Positions 9,438 through 19,174 of a stretch of DNA of 64,000 bases are shown one piece after another (the first letter of the stretch is position 1; the number at the start of each line of letters is the position of its first letter). The stretch covers positions 372,001 to 436,000 of the forward strand of contig NZ_CP045652.1 in the NCBI RefSeq assembly GCF_009557615.1. Reading direction: 5' to 3'. The notes under the pieces were generated by a model. The model did not search any database, had not been told where the DNA came from, and was given only the letters and a program-made list of their open reading frames with translations. The stretch comes from Sphingobacteruim zhuxiongii. GTDB taxonomy: Bacteria; Bacteroidota; Bacteroidia; Sphingobacteriales; Sphingobacteriaceae. A program made the translations under genes and the position numbers.

Positions 9438-9492
9438 CCCTTTCACTTCCCTTTCAAACCCCAATCATACGCCTTTCAATTCCCATTCGAAA
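9438..9492. repeat. Five imperfect 11-bp tandem repeats
   Basis: Cut every 11 bases from 9438 the sequence reads CCCTTTCACTT, CCCTTTCAAAC, CCCAATCATAC, GCCTTTCAATT, CCCATTCGAAA. The first eight bases follow a consensus CCCTTTCA while the last three vary. A period of 11 is close to one DNA turn, so the conserved faces would line up on one side of the helix. The array ends in GAAAGG, which can also pair with CCTTTC of the fourth copy. It lies 239 bases upstream of the serine deaminase start. Confidence 0.6.
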
Positions 9493-9703
9493 GGGTTGTA
9501 AAAAGTTCCTCATAGGACTTACCTATAAACATTTTAGAGCTTTCAAACTTTTTATGTGAATTCCTTTTTTCTCTAGAAATACTTGTATTTAGAAAAATCT
9601 TCAAATGATATTCGGAGATTTTTGCGATTACGGCTTGTTTTTGATAAAAAACTTTAAAAAGTCATATATTTTTCAACACGCTTTATAATGATAAAAGAAA
9701 GGT

Positions 9704-9711
9704 TAATTTTG
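9704..9711 (+). promoter_or_regulatory. -7 box before the serine deaminase gene
   Basis: TAATTTTG is an exact TAnnTTTG match 19 bases before the ATG at 9731. No clear TTG lies at -33; an alternative pair TTG (9641) and TATATTTT (9665) lies just upstream. Confidence 0.4.
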
Positions 9712-9730
9712 CTTTGGTTACCTCAATTAT

Positions 9731-11158
9731 ATGGCGAAAGAGCAAATTTCTGTTTTTGATATGTTTAAAATCGGGATTGGACCATCCAGTTCCCATACCT
9801 TAGGTCCTTGGCGAGCGGCGCAACGATTTGTGCAAGTGCTTAAGGATCAATCTGTATTGCAGGAGGTAGAACAAATTAATATTTTGCTTTACGGGTCTTT
9901 GGCAAAGACGGGCGTAGGACACGGCACTGATATCGCTGTTCTATTAGGTCTTAGTGGCGACGATCCGGTGACCTTTGATGTACATGATGTCGTACCTAAA
10001 GTAGATCGGATTAAAGAAAGTCAAAAACTTCATCTTGGCGCAGAACAAGAAATCGACTTCTCATACGTCGATAATTTATTGTTTTTATTCGATCAAAGTC
10101 TTCCATTTCACCCTAATGCAGTCACTTTTCAAGCTTTCTTAAAAGATGGGAAAGCGATTTCTGAAACTTACTATTCCATAGGTGGTGGATTTGTGGTTCA
10201 AGAAAATGACACAGAAGGTGTGTTGTCGGAGGTCGACTTACCATTTCCTGTAGATACTGCACAGGAATTAATGGTCGCTTGTATGCGTACTGGGCTTAAA
10301 ATTTCGGAGCTCGTGCTCGAAAATGAACTTTCCTGGCGATCAGAACAAGAAACGAAAACGGGTATATGGAAAATCTTTGAAGCGATACGTGATTGTATAT
10401 ACAAAGGTTGTCATACGGACGGCGTCTTACCTGGTGGTTTACATGTCGAACGTCGTGCTGCGAAACTAAATAAACGGATGCTGAAAGGACGCTCGTATTC
10501 AGATTTTGATAGCTGGGTGCAAGCGATTCGCGAAGGTGGGCGTGATTTTGGTTACATACTTGACTGTGTAAGTTGCTTCGCTTTAGCGGTTAACGAAGAA
10601 AACGCTTCTTTTGGTCGTGTGGTGACCGCCCCGACGAATGGAGCTGCTGGTGTTATCCCCGCAGTTTTACAGTATTACATCGTATTCCATGATTGCTATA
10701 CAGAAGATAAGATAATTCAGTTCATCGCTACCGCTTCGGAGATTGGTTCGATCTTTAAGAAAGGGGCGACGATTTCGGCTGCCATGGGTGGCTGTCAAGC
10801 TGAAATTGGGGTATCCTCCGCTATGGCTGCTGGTGCGTTGACTGAATGTTTAGGTGGCTCACAACGCCAAGTCTTAATGGCGGCAGAAATTGCTATGGAA
10901 CATCATCTCGGATTAACTTGTGATCCAATTGGGGGCCTTGTACAAATACCATGCATTGAACGAAACACCATGGGTGCAATTAAGGCGATCACAGCAGCAC
11001 AATTGGCGCTTCAATCGAATCCCGATAAGGCCAAAGTGAGCTTAGATGCGGTAGTTAGTACGATGTGGGAGACCGCTCAGGATATGAACGTTAAATATAA
11101 GGAAACTGCGGATGGTGGTTTAGCAATTAAGGTTCCTTTGAGTTTGCCGGAATGTTAG
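9731..11158 (+). CDS. sdaA: L-serine ammonia-lyase, iron-sulfur type
   Basis: 475 residues; converts L-serine to pyruvate and ammonia in the cytoplasm. It is the single-chain form with beta and alpha parts fused. The N-terminus has the family signature [14 protein letters not shown]. The C-terminal half carries the 4Fe-4S and substrate segments: [51 protein letters not shown] and [12 protein letters not shown]. Length is close to the 454 residues of the E. coli enzyme. It stands alone as a transcription unit, preceded by a 403-base gap with a repeat array that may be involved in its control. Confidence 0.95.
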   Translation: MAKEQISVFDMFKIGIGPSSSHTLGPWRAAQRFVQVLKDQSVLQEVEQINILLYGSLAKTGVGHGTDIAVLLGLSGDDPVTFDVHDVVPKVDRIKESQKLHLGAEQEIDFSYVDNLLFLFDQSLPFHPNAVTFQAFLKDGKAISETYYSIGGGFVVQENDTEGVLSEVDLPFPVDTAQELMVACMRTGLKISELVLENELSWRSEQETKTGIWKIFEAIRDCIYKGCHTDGVLPGGLHVERRAAKLNKRMLKGRSYSDFDSWVQAIREGGRDFGYILDCVSCFALAVNEENASFGRVVTAPTNGAAGVIPAVLQYYIVFHDCYTEDKIIQFIATASEIGSIFKKGATISAAMGGCQAEIGVSSAMAAGALTECLGGSQRQVLMAAEIAMEHHLGLTCDPIGGLVQIPCIERNTMGAIKAITAAQLALQSNPDKAKVSLDAVVSTMWETAQDMNVKYKETADGGLAIKVPLSLPEC

Positions 11159-11198
11159 GCTGTTTTGATTTTTTACAAATAGAGCCCTAAGGTTTTTA

Positions 11199-11206
11199 TA
11201 TCTTTG
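11199..11206 (+). promoter_or_regulatory. -7 box only 5 bases before a start codon
   Basis: TATCTTTG matches TAnnTTTG exactly. The ATG at 11212 is only five bases after the box, so transcription would begin at or beside the start codon and the mRNA would have almost no leader. No good -33 TTG is visible at the expected distance. Confidence 0.4.
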
Positions 11207-11211
11207 TCATC

Positions 11212-12066
11212 ATGATTCGGTATTGCGCACTTGCTTCTGGAAGTAATGGAAATTGTTATTATGTTGCGAAAGACGATACCGCTGTATTAGTCGATGCAGG
11301 TATTAATAACAAGCATATCCATTTGCGAATGGACAGCCTGGGAATCCTTCCTACGCAGATAAAAGCATTGTTTATCACACACGAACACACCGATCATATT
11401 CAAGGCTTATCGGTGTTTGCAAAAAGATATCAAATTCCAATTTATATCACTGCCGGCACATTAGCCGGATCTAAATTAAACCTTCCAGCGCATTTAATTC
11501 GAATTATCTTACCGCAGGAAGTGGTACAAATTGGGCCACTGACAATCTATGGTATTCCAAAATATCATGATGCAAAAGAGCCCTGTAGCTTTATGATCTC
11601 CGACGGTAGTATTAACATTGCCGTCTTGACGGATTTAGGTCGCGTCTGCGATAATGTGAAGACAGCCATTCAGCATGCAGATGTACTCTTCTTAGAATCT
11701 AACTACGATGAGGAAATGCTGGATAAAGGTCGTTATTCTTATTATTTAAAAAATAGGATTAGAAGTGGTTGGGGACATATTTCAAATGCAGTTGCGCTTC
11801 AAGCGTTGCTGGAAAATCGAACAAGCCGATTACGTCATTTGATCTTAGGACACCTTTCTGGTGAAAATAATACGATTCAGCTAGTTGAAGAGACTTTTGC
11901 TCCTCATTGTACGGATATTTTGCTTTCAATCGCTAACCGGTACGAACATACCACAATGTTTGAAGTTGGAACTGCTGTCATGCATGTCGAGCGGATGCTT
12001 GTTGTTGAAGAAACACAAGACTCACAAGTGCTCATAGCGAGTGAAAAGATTGAAATTCGTAGCTAA
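11212..12066 (+). CDS. Metallo-beta-lactamase-fold hydrolase (YycJ-like)
   Basis: 284 residues. The N-terminus MIRYCALASGSNGNCYYV and the metal motif THEHTDHIQGL (HxHxDH) are typical of the small cytosolic metallo-beta-lactamase-fold hydrolases related to YycJ/WalJ. Further ligands are plausibly in PKYHDAKEP, VLTDLG and LILGHLSGENN. Such proteins are putative phosphodiesterases or nucleases; YycJ in Bacillus has been linked to cell wall and DNA repair phenotypes, but the substrate is not settled. The last 40 residues are a family-variable tail. There is no partner gene nearby. Confidence 0.85.
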   Translation: MIRYCALASGSNGNCYYVAKDDTAVLVDAGINNKHIHLRMDSLGILPTQIKALFITHEHTDHIQGLSVFAKRYQIPIYITAGTLAGSKLNLPAHLIRIILPQEVVQIGPLTIYGIPKYHDAKEPCSFMISDGSINIAVLTDLGRVCDNVKTAIQHADVLFLESNYDEEMLDKGRYSYYLKNRIRSGWGHISNAVALQALLENRTSRLRHLILGHLSGENNTIQLVEETFAPHCTDILLSIANRYEHTTMFEVGTAVMHVERMLVVEETQDSQVLIASEKIEIRS

Positions 12067-12137
12067 AATACGACAATCACCAACGGATACTTATTTAAGT
12101 TAATCGACCATTTTTTAAAGGGATCGCGAAATTAATT

Positions 12138-12167
12138 CCTCTCGTGAAATTTATCTTCAACGAGGGG
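12138..12167. other. Stem-loop between the hydrolase and ECF sigma genes
   Basis: CCTCTCGTGAA (12138-12148) pairs with TTCAACGAGGGG (12156-12167) with one bulged A and one G.U over a 7-base loop. No T-run follows, so it is not a normal terminator. It lies about 70 bases after the hydrolase stop and 110 bases before the sigma factor gene. Confidence 0.35.
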
Positions 12168-12228
12168 TAAAAGATTTGCGAACCCAAAAAGTTCAGCCTA
12201 ACATTCATCTACTTAGTTCCTTAGCTCG

Positions 12229-12260
12229 TTTGTTTGTGTTTTATGAATATTCTATATTTG
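12229..12260 (+). promoter_or_regulatory. Promoter of the ECF sigma gene
   Basis: TTTG (12229-12232), 20 bases, TATATTTG (12253-12260): a near-perfect Bacteroidota housekeeping promoter. Start codon at 12277. It implies that the sigma gene is transcribed by the main sigma factor and not only by itself. Confidence 0.6.
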
Positions 12261-12276
12261 GGCACGAATTAGCTCA

Positions 12277-12837
12277 ATGACTATTCCCACTCACACGACA
12301 GATGACGAATTATTAGCGTTGATTCTAAAGAATCAAACGACAGCTTTTCGCGAGCTATATGATCGCTATAAAGCTGCCATGCTGTTATTTGCGGCTCAAC
12401 GTGTTCATGCGGATCTTGCGGAAGATTTGGTGCAAGATGTTTTTCTAAACCTCTGGAAGAACAGGTCACAACTTGAAATTCAAGAGCGCATTTCTGGTTA
12501 TCTTTTTAAAGCATTAAGGAGTAGGATTATTGATAATATGGCGAAGAATAGTCATGCAAAGAAATATTTAGATTCCATTGATGCATTTGCACAATCACAT
12601 ATGCCAACCGACGCGAAAGTAAGAGAAGAGACTTTTATGGATAGTATAGAAGCATTATTAAAACGCTGTGGTCCGCAATATCAATCCATATTAAGAATGA
12701 GAATAGAAGGTTTTAGTAATCAAGAGATTGCTGATGCATTGGGTATTTCAGAAAAAACAGTTCGAAATCAGTCGTCGAATTTGATGAAAATTTTACGCTC
12801 ACGGTTGTCAAATTGCATTTTATTTCTTTTTTTTTAG
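12277..12837 (+). CDS. ECF RNA polymerase sigma factor (Bacteroidetes family)
   Basis: 186 residues with sigma region 2 (AFRELYDRYKAAMLLFAAQRV, then EDLVQDVFLNLWKNR) and region 4 (YQSILRMRIEGFSNQEIADALGISEKTVRNQ). This is the Bacteroidota ECF type that pairs with a FecR anti-sigma and a SusC receptor carrying an STN domain. The FecR gene follows after 72 bases. In such systems substrate binding by the receptor releases the sigma factor, which then transcribes the susC operon. The C-terminus ends in an unusual run of hydrophobic residues (CILFLFF). Confidence 0.95.
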   Translation: MTIPTHTTDDELLALILKNQTTAFRELYDRYKAAMLLFAAQRVHADLAEDLVQDVFLNLWKNRSQLEIQERISGYLFKALRSRIIDNMAKNSHAKKYLDSIDAFAQSHMPTDAKVREETFMDSIEALLKRCGPQYQSILRMRIEGFSNQEIADALGISEKTVRNQSSNLMKILRSRLSNCILFLFF

Positions 12838-12909
12838 GGACATTTATTTCATTCGCTCGTTTTTTATATATAGCACTAATATGGAAGGGTTGTTAAAAGG
12901 GAAAACCTA

Positions 12910-14034
12910 ATGAATTTAGATAAAAATATTTTAGAGAAATATAACCAAGGAAATGCCAATGAGCAGGAACGCGCATTGGTGGAATCTTGGTTTGATCAGT
13001 TTTCAATAAACGAACCCTTGCAGGATGAAGAGATTTTAGGAATGCTTAACTCGTTGGACGGGAAGGTACTTCCTGTAGTTGAAAATACAGGAACGCCTTG
13101 GCTTAGAATCTTTGCTATTGCTGCCAGTCTATTATGTGTCTGTGCTTTATCTTATTACTGGTTTGTATTCAAAGATTCGAGTGCAAATCAGGAGGAGGTT
13201 TTAGCGCAATATGAGTCGCCAAAAACAGCGAGCCCAATCATTGTGTTGGAAGACAACAAAGAATTTAATATCGATAGCTTAGTCAAAGGTGATACATTGA
13301 ATGCGGGGAATTATTTGATAACAAAGTTGCCAAACGGCGAGTTAAAATATATTATCGAGGATGAAACAACAGAGGTCATCTACAATACCGTGCGTACGAA
13401 AAGTGGAAGCACTGCGAGTTTGCAGTTGTCTGATGGAAGCCATGTCTGGTTAAATGTGAATTCTGAAATTAAATATCCTATTCATTTTTCTTCCAATAAG
13501 CGCGAAATCCACTTGAAGGGTGAAGGATATTTTGATATTGAACATCAAGAAAAATCAGGGGTACGTATTCCATTTTATGTTCGTGGTGAAGAGTATACCA
13601 TCGCTGTCCTTGGTACTAAATTTAATGCTGACTTTTCCAAAAATAATGTGACCGCATTGATTGCTGGAAAGGTTGCAATTGCAAAAGGACAATTGAATAC
13701 GCAGGTAGAGCATTTGAGTTTCGATGTCAATTTGAGTCCAAATCAAGTGTATAATGCAGGAAGAGTGAGTTTTGCAGAAGATATTTATCAGTACTTAGAT
13801 TGGAAGGAAGGATATTTTAGTTTAACTAATCGAACTTTAGAGACTGTAGCGGAAAAAATTTCTGATTGGTACGGACTTGATGTTGTTGTTGATGAATCCA
13901 TCAAAAGAAATGTATTGCTTGGTCGTATCAATCGTCGAAAAACCCTTAAAGAAGTACTTAGTGTAATATCCGCTGCAATACCTTTAAAGTATAAAATTGA
14001 AGATAATGTGCTCTATCTAAAGGAGCCAAAATAG
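12910..14034 (+). CDS. FecR-family anti-sigma factor
   Basis: 374 residues. A short cytoplasmic N-terminal part (about 1-60, YNQGNANEQERALVESWFDQF) binds the sigma factor; one membrane helix follows (about 64-86), then a periplasmic FecR domain (SGSTASLQLSDGSHVWLNVNS, LKGEGYFDIE, VLGTKFNADF) and a C-terminal STN-like secretin/TonB short domain with DUF4974 features (LGRINRRKTLKEVLSVIS). It should hold the adjacent ECF sigma inactive until signalled by the STN domain of the downstream SusC. Domain order and length are normal for the family. Confidence 0.95.
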   Translation: MNLDKNILEKYNQGNANEQERALVESWFDQFSINEPLQDEEILGMLNSLDGKVLPVVENTGTPWLRIFAIAASLLCVCALSYYWFVFKDSSANQEEVLAQYESPKTASPIIVLEDNKEFNIDSLVKGDTLNAGNYLITKLPNGELKYIIEDETTEVIYNTVRTKSGSTASLQLSDGSHVWLNVNSEIKYPIHFSSNKREIHLKGEGYFDIEHQEKSGVRIPFYVRGEEYTIAVLGTKFNADFSKNNVTALIAGKVAIAKGQLNTQVEHLSFDVNLSPNQVYNAGRVSFAEDIYQYLDWKEGYFSLTNRTLETVAEKISDWYGLDVVVDESIKRNVLLGRINRRKTLKEVLSVISAAIPLKYKIEDNVLYLKEPK

Positions 14035-14173
14035 TCCACTATTGATGAAAAAGCAGTAAACCTGCCTATTGGAAAATATTTTTTAAAAAAGTTTGGGACA
14101 AAAGTCCTACTGCCTCGTTTTACTTGTTACAACTTCCCCATTTGACCTTTGTCCGAATGCTAAAGTTTATATG

Positions 14174-14202
14174 ATGATAGACAGTACATTCCTGTATATC
14201 AT
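14174..14202. promoter_or_regulatory. Dyad upstream of the ECF-controlled susC gene
   Basis: ATGATA-g-ACAG (14174-14184), 7-base centre, CTGT-a-TATCAT (14192-14202): an inverted repeat with 10 of 11 matched pairs. It lies in the 249-base FecR-susC gap, 82 bases before the susC ATG. A second small dyad, GGAC-AAAA-GTCC, occurs near 14097 and shares GGACAAA with a later TTTGTCC. These are candidate control sites or leader structures for the susC operon. Confidence 0.4.
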
Positions 14203-14283
14203 GGATAATACTTCAATATTCTGTCATGTCTTGTGGAGAGGAACCTAAGAAACAACCATTAATAACTAACAAATTTATTGTTT

Positions 14284-17200
14284 ATGAAATTCAAAAAGCA
14301 CCTCAGGGAAAAGGTAGGCTTCAGAAAAAGAGCTAATTGGCGGGCCTATGGTTCGACAGTTAAGTTTGTCTGTAGTTTGCTGCTTTCTTTAATGACAGGA
14401 ATGCTCTTTGCACAATCCGTTTCTCTGAAGGAGACGAATGCAAAGATGGGTACTGTCTTGGAAAAGTTAAGCAGACAAACGCAGAGTGATCTCGTTGGGG
14501 ATATCGCTCTGTTAAAACGCACAAGTCCTGTGAGTATCCAAGTTCAAAACAAAGATATTCACGCTGTTCTACGTGAGCTGTCAAGAAATCAACCTGTTAA
14601 TTTAGTTTTTAGGAATAATACAATTATTGTACAACCTAAAGATCGGAACCTGTCGGACACTGATAAAACAGAGGTTTCGAATAATCAACAGAGCTACCTC
14701 TTGCGAGGTCAGGTAAATGATGAACGCGGTCAGCCAATTTCTGGGGTCAATATCCAGAATATGGCAACGGGGCGATCGCTAGGTCACACGCAGGCACAAG
14801 GACAGTTTTCGGTAGAAGTTTCTGGTGATCAGGAATTGAGAATATCAATCGTTGGCTTCGAATCTCAAGTAGTTCAAGTTGGTCGTAGAAAGGAAATTTC
14901 GGTTGTACTGAAGGCTACAAATACAGAAATTGAAGAAACGATTGTGACGGGATATACAAAGGCGCGTCGTGAAAACTTTACTGGCGCTGCAACAACGGTG
15001 ACCAGGAAAGAAATAGAGAAGTTTAATACGGGTAATATCTTCAGTATGCTGCAGGCATTGGATCCATCATTTAAAGTTGATGAGCGGGTCAATGTTGGTT
15101 CGAATCCGAATGCACTGCCGGAAATAAATATTCGTGGTATTTCTAGTGTTGGAGAATACGCAGTGAATGCTCCATTGGTTATTTTAGATGGTTTTGAGGT
15201 GGCGTTATCGACACTTTATGACTTAGATGTTAATCGTGTGGAGTCTATTTCGATTCTGAAGGATGCAAGTTCTACAAGTTTATATGGATCGCGAGGTGGT
15301 AATGGTGTGATTGTTATTGAAACGCGTATGCCTAAAGATGGGAAATTTACGATTACGTACGACGTAAAACCTTCCACTTCATTTGTCGATTTATCAGATT
15401 ACAATCTAATGAACGCTGCGGAGAAGTTAGAATACGAGCGATTGGCAGGAATTTACGTGGCGGATTCTGAAGATCCTGCGTGGAATAACATGCAGCAAGA
15501 GATGTATAATAATTTGTACAACAAGCGATTACGTGATGTTCAGTCGGGCGTTGACACCTATTGGTTAAAGCAGCCTGTGCGCAATACGTTTTCTGTTGGA
15601 CACAGTATCCGTATGGAAGGCGGAGGAAATGATGTTCGCTATAGCTTAGAGGGGAATTATAATGACTATAAAGGAGTTATGAAAGAATCTGGGCGAACTA
15701 GAGGTGGAGCATCATTTAATTTGATTTATCGTATTCCAAATCGGATTACGTTTAGAAATGTGGCATCTTATCAATATACAAAAGCATATAAAAGTCCTTA
15801 CGGTACGTTTAGCGATTATGCGGCGTTAAATCCATATGAACGCATTAGAGATGATCAAGGGAATTATATAGTTCGATTTGGTGAGTTAGGGGCATTCTAT
15901 GATTTTGGTGAAGACATGATGTTTAATCCTTTGTACAATGCTTCACTGGGACATAAGGACGAGAATAAGACACATTATATCAGTAATAATATGTCTTTAG
16001 AATGGTTTGTCAATGATAACTTTATCGTTAGGGGAAAGGCGGCAATATCTCGCGAAATGCATAATTTTGACACCTATACTTCGCCATTCAATACTCGGTT
16101 TTATAACGTTACTGATCCTAAACTTCGTGGAAGTTACGCGGTAGGCGATTCGTCACGTATCGCATATGAAGGTAGAATCGAATTGCAATACAGTAAAACG
16201 TTCGATAAACACCAGATTAATGCTGCCGCAATATCGGAAATTCGTTCTTCTGATATCACTGGTAACTCGCACTTATTGACCGGATATGTGGATGATCGAT
16301 TTTTGACTCCTCAAATGGCTTTGACCTATTCTCCAAATAGCTTACCAAAGTCAAATTCTACACCCGTTAGAGAATTAGGCTTTATAGGTAACTTCTATTA
16401 TACCTATGACAATAAGTATAACTTCAGTTTAACCGGTCGTTCAGATGGAGCATCCATCTACGGTCGTGAGAATCGCTTTGCTTCATTCTGGAGTACAGGT
16501 CTTTCTTATAATGTGCATAATGAATCATGGTTTAAAAATTCCTATGTTAATCGACTTCGAGTATTTGCGAATGTTGGGACCAACAGTACGGTATCGAATT
16601 TCAACGCGGGGATGGTCAGTTCGGCATTCACATTTTTAAATGGGAGATACTACAATAATCAATATGCGGCAATATTGGTAAGTCAGGGGAATCCGAAAGT
16701 TCGTTGGCCAGAACAAATGCAATGGAGCTTTGGTGCAGACATGTCCTTTTTCGAGAATCTAGTTAATTTGAACTTATCCTACTATGATCGGATTACGAAT
16801 CGTATGATTTCTAAAGTGACCGTAGCGCCTTCATTTGGTTTTCCTGAAAACAATTTCTTCGCAAACTTAGGGAAAGCGAGTAATAAAGGCTTTGAAGCAA
16901 TGGCGAATATCCGTTTGTACGAAAGCAATGATAACGCCATTCTATGGTACCTAAATTTAGGAGCAGTGCAGAACAGGAGCAAGTTACTCTCCATTTCCAA
17001 TGAGTTACGCGAGCTAAACGAATCGCTGGTTTCTAAAGACGCAAATGGAAATATTGTTAAACCGTCGACTTATTATGAAGAGGGACAATCGTTGACTGTG
17101 CTTCGTGCGGTTCCTTCCTTAGGAATTGACCCAGCGAATGGACGAGAAATGTATAGAACCTTAAATGGTGATGTTACGTACACATGGAATGCGAATAATC

Positions 17201-17673
17201 AGGTTGTTGTCGGAAATGAAGAGGCTGACTTATATGGAAATGTGGGGACCTCATTTAATTATCGCGGTCTTAGTTTACAGGTGATTGGTAATTATTCGAT
17301 TGGGGGAGATATTTTCAATGAGACGTTAATGAATAAGATTGAAAATAATAAACCATTTGAGAATGGAGATAGACGCGTTCTAGAGGAAAGATGGAAAGAA
17401 CCTGGTGATATAGCTAAATACAAGTCGATTTCTGATCAGTCAACAACACAGAACTCGAGTCGTTTTATACAAACCGAGAGTTTTCTACGTTTGTCCGCTA
17501 TTAATATAAACTATGATTTTAATCAAGCGTTATTGCAGCGACTAAAATTACAGCGGTTAAAGCTTAACTTTTCGATGAATGATGCGCTTCGATTTAGTAC
17601 TGTTCGAATGGAAAGAGGGATAGATTACCCTTACGCAAGGGATTACAATTTAGGTGTTATGATTCAATTCTAG
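14284..17673 (+). CDS. SusC/RagA-type TonB-dependent receptor with STN domain
   Basis: 1129 residues from ATG 14284 (a TTG two codons earlier is a poorer start). A long basic N-terminus precedes the signal helix (cleavage near LFAQ). Then come an STN domain (about 45-115, the part that contacts FecR), a carboxypeptidase-like domain (about 140-215, LRGQVNDERGQPISGVNI), the plug with the SusC signature VTGYTKARRENFTGAA, and a 22-strand barrel ending in an aromatic residue (GVMIQF). It forms the outer-membrane transporter with the SusD lipoprotein encoded three bases downstream. The substrate is unknown. Location after sigma and FecR shows self-regulated expression. Confidence 0.95.
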   Translation: MKFKKHLREKVGFRKRANWRAYGSTVKFVCSLLLSLMTGMLFAQSVSLKETNAKMGTVLEKLSRQTQSDLVGDIALLKRTSPVSIQVQNKDIHAVLRELSRNQPVNLVFRNNTIIVQPKDRNLSDTDKTEVSNNQQSYLLRGQVNDERGQPISGVNIQNMATGRSLGHTQAQGQFSVEVSGDQELRISIVGFESQVVQVGRRKEISVVLKATNTEIEETIVTGYTKARRENFTGAATTVTRKEIEKFNTGNIFSMLQALDPSFKVDERVNVGSNPNALPEINIRGISSVGEYAVNAPLVILDGFEVALSTLYDLDVNRVESISILKDASSTSLYGSRGGNGVIVIETRMPKDGKFTITYDVKPSTSFVDLSDYNLMNAAEKLEYERLAGIYVADSEDPAWNNMQQEMYNNLYNKRLRDVQSGVDTYWLKQPVRNTFSVGHSIRMEGGGNDVRYSLEGNYNDYKGVMKESGRTRGGASFNLIYRIPNRITFRNVASYQYTKAYKSPYGTFSDYAALNPYERIRDDQGNYIVRFGELGAFYDFGEDMMFNPLYNASLGHKDENKTHYISNNMSLEWFVNDNFIVRGKAAISREMHNFDTYTSPFNTRFYNVTDPKLRGSYAVGDSSRIAYEGRIELQYSKTFDKHQINAAAISEIRSSDITGNSHLLTGYVDDRFLTPQMALTYSPNSLPKSNSTPVRELGFIGNFYYTYDNKYNFSLTGRSDGASIYGRENRFASFWSTGLSYNVHNESWFKNSYVNRLRVFANVGTNSTVSNFNAGMVSSAFTFLNGRYYNNQYAAILVSQGNPKVRWPEQMQWSFGADMSFFENLVNLNLSYYDRITNRMISKVTVAPSFGFPENNFFANLGKASNKGFEAMANIRLYESNDNAILWYLNLGAVQNRSKLLSISNELRELNESLVSKDANGNIVKPSTYYEEGQSLTVLRAVPSLGIDPANGREMYRTLNGDVTYTWNANNQVVVGNEEADLYGNVGTSFNYRGLSLQVIGNYSIGGDIFNETLMNKIENNKPFENGDRRVLEERWKEPGDIAKYKSISDQSTTQNSSRFIQTESFLRLSAININYDFNQALLQRLKLQRLKLNFSMNDALRFSTVRMERGIDYPYARDYNLGVMIQF

Positions 17674-17676
17674 ATT

Positions 17677-19170
17677 ATGAAAAAATTAATATTTAGTATT
17701 ATCTGCATATTGCTTTTCTCCAGTTGTGAGAAGTTTTTAGACGTTAATCCAATCAATAAAGCTTACGAAGACGACTTGTTAACTGATCGTTCAGGCTTTG
17801 AATCAGTGTTGGCTGGAGTTTATTTAGGGATGTCATCCAGCGCATTATATGGTAAGGAATTGAAGTTTGGATTCCTTGAAACCTTAGGAGCAACTTATAG
17901 AACTTTAGGAACTACACATTTCTATTATCGTGCTTCAAGACACGAGTATGGCTATCCAAACCCAACCAGAAATATAGAGCAAATTTGGGGAGGTTCTTAT
18001 CAACTTATAAATCAATTAAATATATCGTTGAAGAACGTTGATGCAATTAAGTCCGATCCATATTACAATATTGTTAAAGGAGAAGCGCTCGGATTAAGAG
18101 CATTGATGCACTTTCAACTATTGAAATTATTTGGTCCTGTGATTGTTCGTGAAGGATTAAATGCTTCAGCAATACCTTATCTAGACAAAATTGAGTTCAA
18201 AGGCGTTAAGTTTTCGACGGCAGGTGAAGTAATCGTCAAATTGCAGGCGGATTTAGCAGAAGCGAGAGCGCTTTTGGAGAAGGATCCGATTCGTACGACT
18301 TCAAGAACTGCTAATTCAAACTTGTATGGTTATGAGAAGTATAATAGCTTGATTGATCATCGTGGCGCCCGTATGAATTACTACGCTGTTGTTGCCTTAC
18401 AGGCTATGACTGCACAATGGGGAGGGGATGCTAAAGCAGCGGAGGTATTCGCTGAAGAACTTATTAAGGAGCTGGAGTCTAGAGATAATTCCATTCATTT
18501 GACTACAGCTGGTGAATTATCTCAATCTACAAATAAAAGAACGCCAAACGAGTCTCTATTTGCTCTTTTAGACGCTGAATTGCTAAATAAAAATATTTTA
18601 GCAAATCCACTTGTTGAAAATACCGCATCATCTTCAACGTCTCCTTTTTTGTTTTCAGACTATAATGCCCTTAGAAACGGCCTTTATAATGCTCCAAATC
18701 ATGGCTCGCTAAATGATAAGCGATTGGTGGATTGGTTTGCGCTATCTGCTAACTCGACCACAGTTCAGAAACTCGTTAAATACCACTTTTCACAAAATTA
18801 TCAGTTTAATGACGCGAACTATAAGTTATATTTTGAAAACAAAATAATCGGTTTGCATCAGATGTACATGATTGCTGCTGAGGAATATGCTAAGAGCAAT
18901 CCTACGAAGGCAATGAGCTACATTAATAAGGTTCGAGCCGCTCGAGGACTTGTAGTAAACCTTTCATATGACGCTTCGAGAACAGAAGAGAATATTAAGG
19001 ATTTAATCTTTAATGAAGTCAGAAAAGAGAGCACGGGCGAGGGGACAATGTTCGCTGAGTATAAACGTCTTTTTAAAGCGATTCCAAGAACAACCCCAAT
19101 TGAACCGAAGCTGGAGATATTCAAATTTCCTATTCCTGCGGATGAAAGTTTATATAACCCACAAAATTAA
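17677..19170 (+). CDS. SusD/RagB-type nutrient-binding lipoprotein
   Basis: 497 residues; lipoprotein signal with LLFSSC and the mature start CEKFLDVNP, the usual SusD N-terminus. TPR-like helices follow (SYQLINQLNISLKN, GEALGLRALMHFQLLKLFG), and the C-terminal SusD signature region is present (IGLHQMYMIAAEEYAKSN, INKVRAARG). It starts 3 bases after the susC stop. As the surface lid of the SusC channel it captures substrate. It is shorter than the second SusD in this window (619 residues), so the two pairs are not recent duplicates. Confidence 0.93.
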   Translation: MKKLIFSIICILLFSSCEKFLDVNPINKAYEDDLLTDRSGFESVLAGVYLGMSSSALYGKELKFGFLETLGATYRTLGTTHFYYRASRHEYGYPNPTRNIEQIWGGSYQLINQLNISLKNVDAIKSDPYYNIVKGEALGLRALMHFQLLKLFGPVIVREGLNASAIPYLDKIEFKGVKFSTAGEVIVKLQADLAEARALLEKDPIRTTSRTANSNLYGYEKYNSLIDHRGARMNYYAVVALQAMTAQWGGDAKAAEVFAEELIKELESRDNSIHLTTAGELSQSTNKRTPNESLFALLDAELLNKNILANPLVENTASSSTSPFLFSDYNALRNGLYNAPNHGSLNDKRLVDWFALSANSTTVQKLVKYHFSQNYQFNDANYKLYFENKIIGLHQMYMIAAEEYAKSNPTKAMSYINKVRAARGLVVNLSYDASRTEENIKDLIFNEVRKESTGEGTMFAEYKRLFKAIPRTTPIEPKLEIFKFPIPADESLYNPQN

Positions 19171-19174
19171 GGAT

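Larger units (their letters stand above)
9328..9730. other. 403-base intergenic region with tandem repeats and promoter
   Basis: No gene is visible here. From left to right it holds the GH3 terminator, a 13-base palindrome ATTCACTGTGAAT (9407-9419), five 11-bp repeats (9438-9492), an AT-rich stretch with a TTG-N21-TATATTTT pair (9641-9672) and a second, exact -7 box (9704-9711) just before the serine deaminase gene. Confidence 0.6.
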
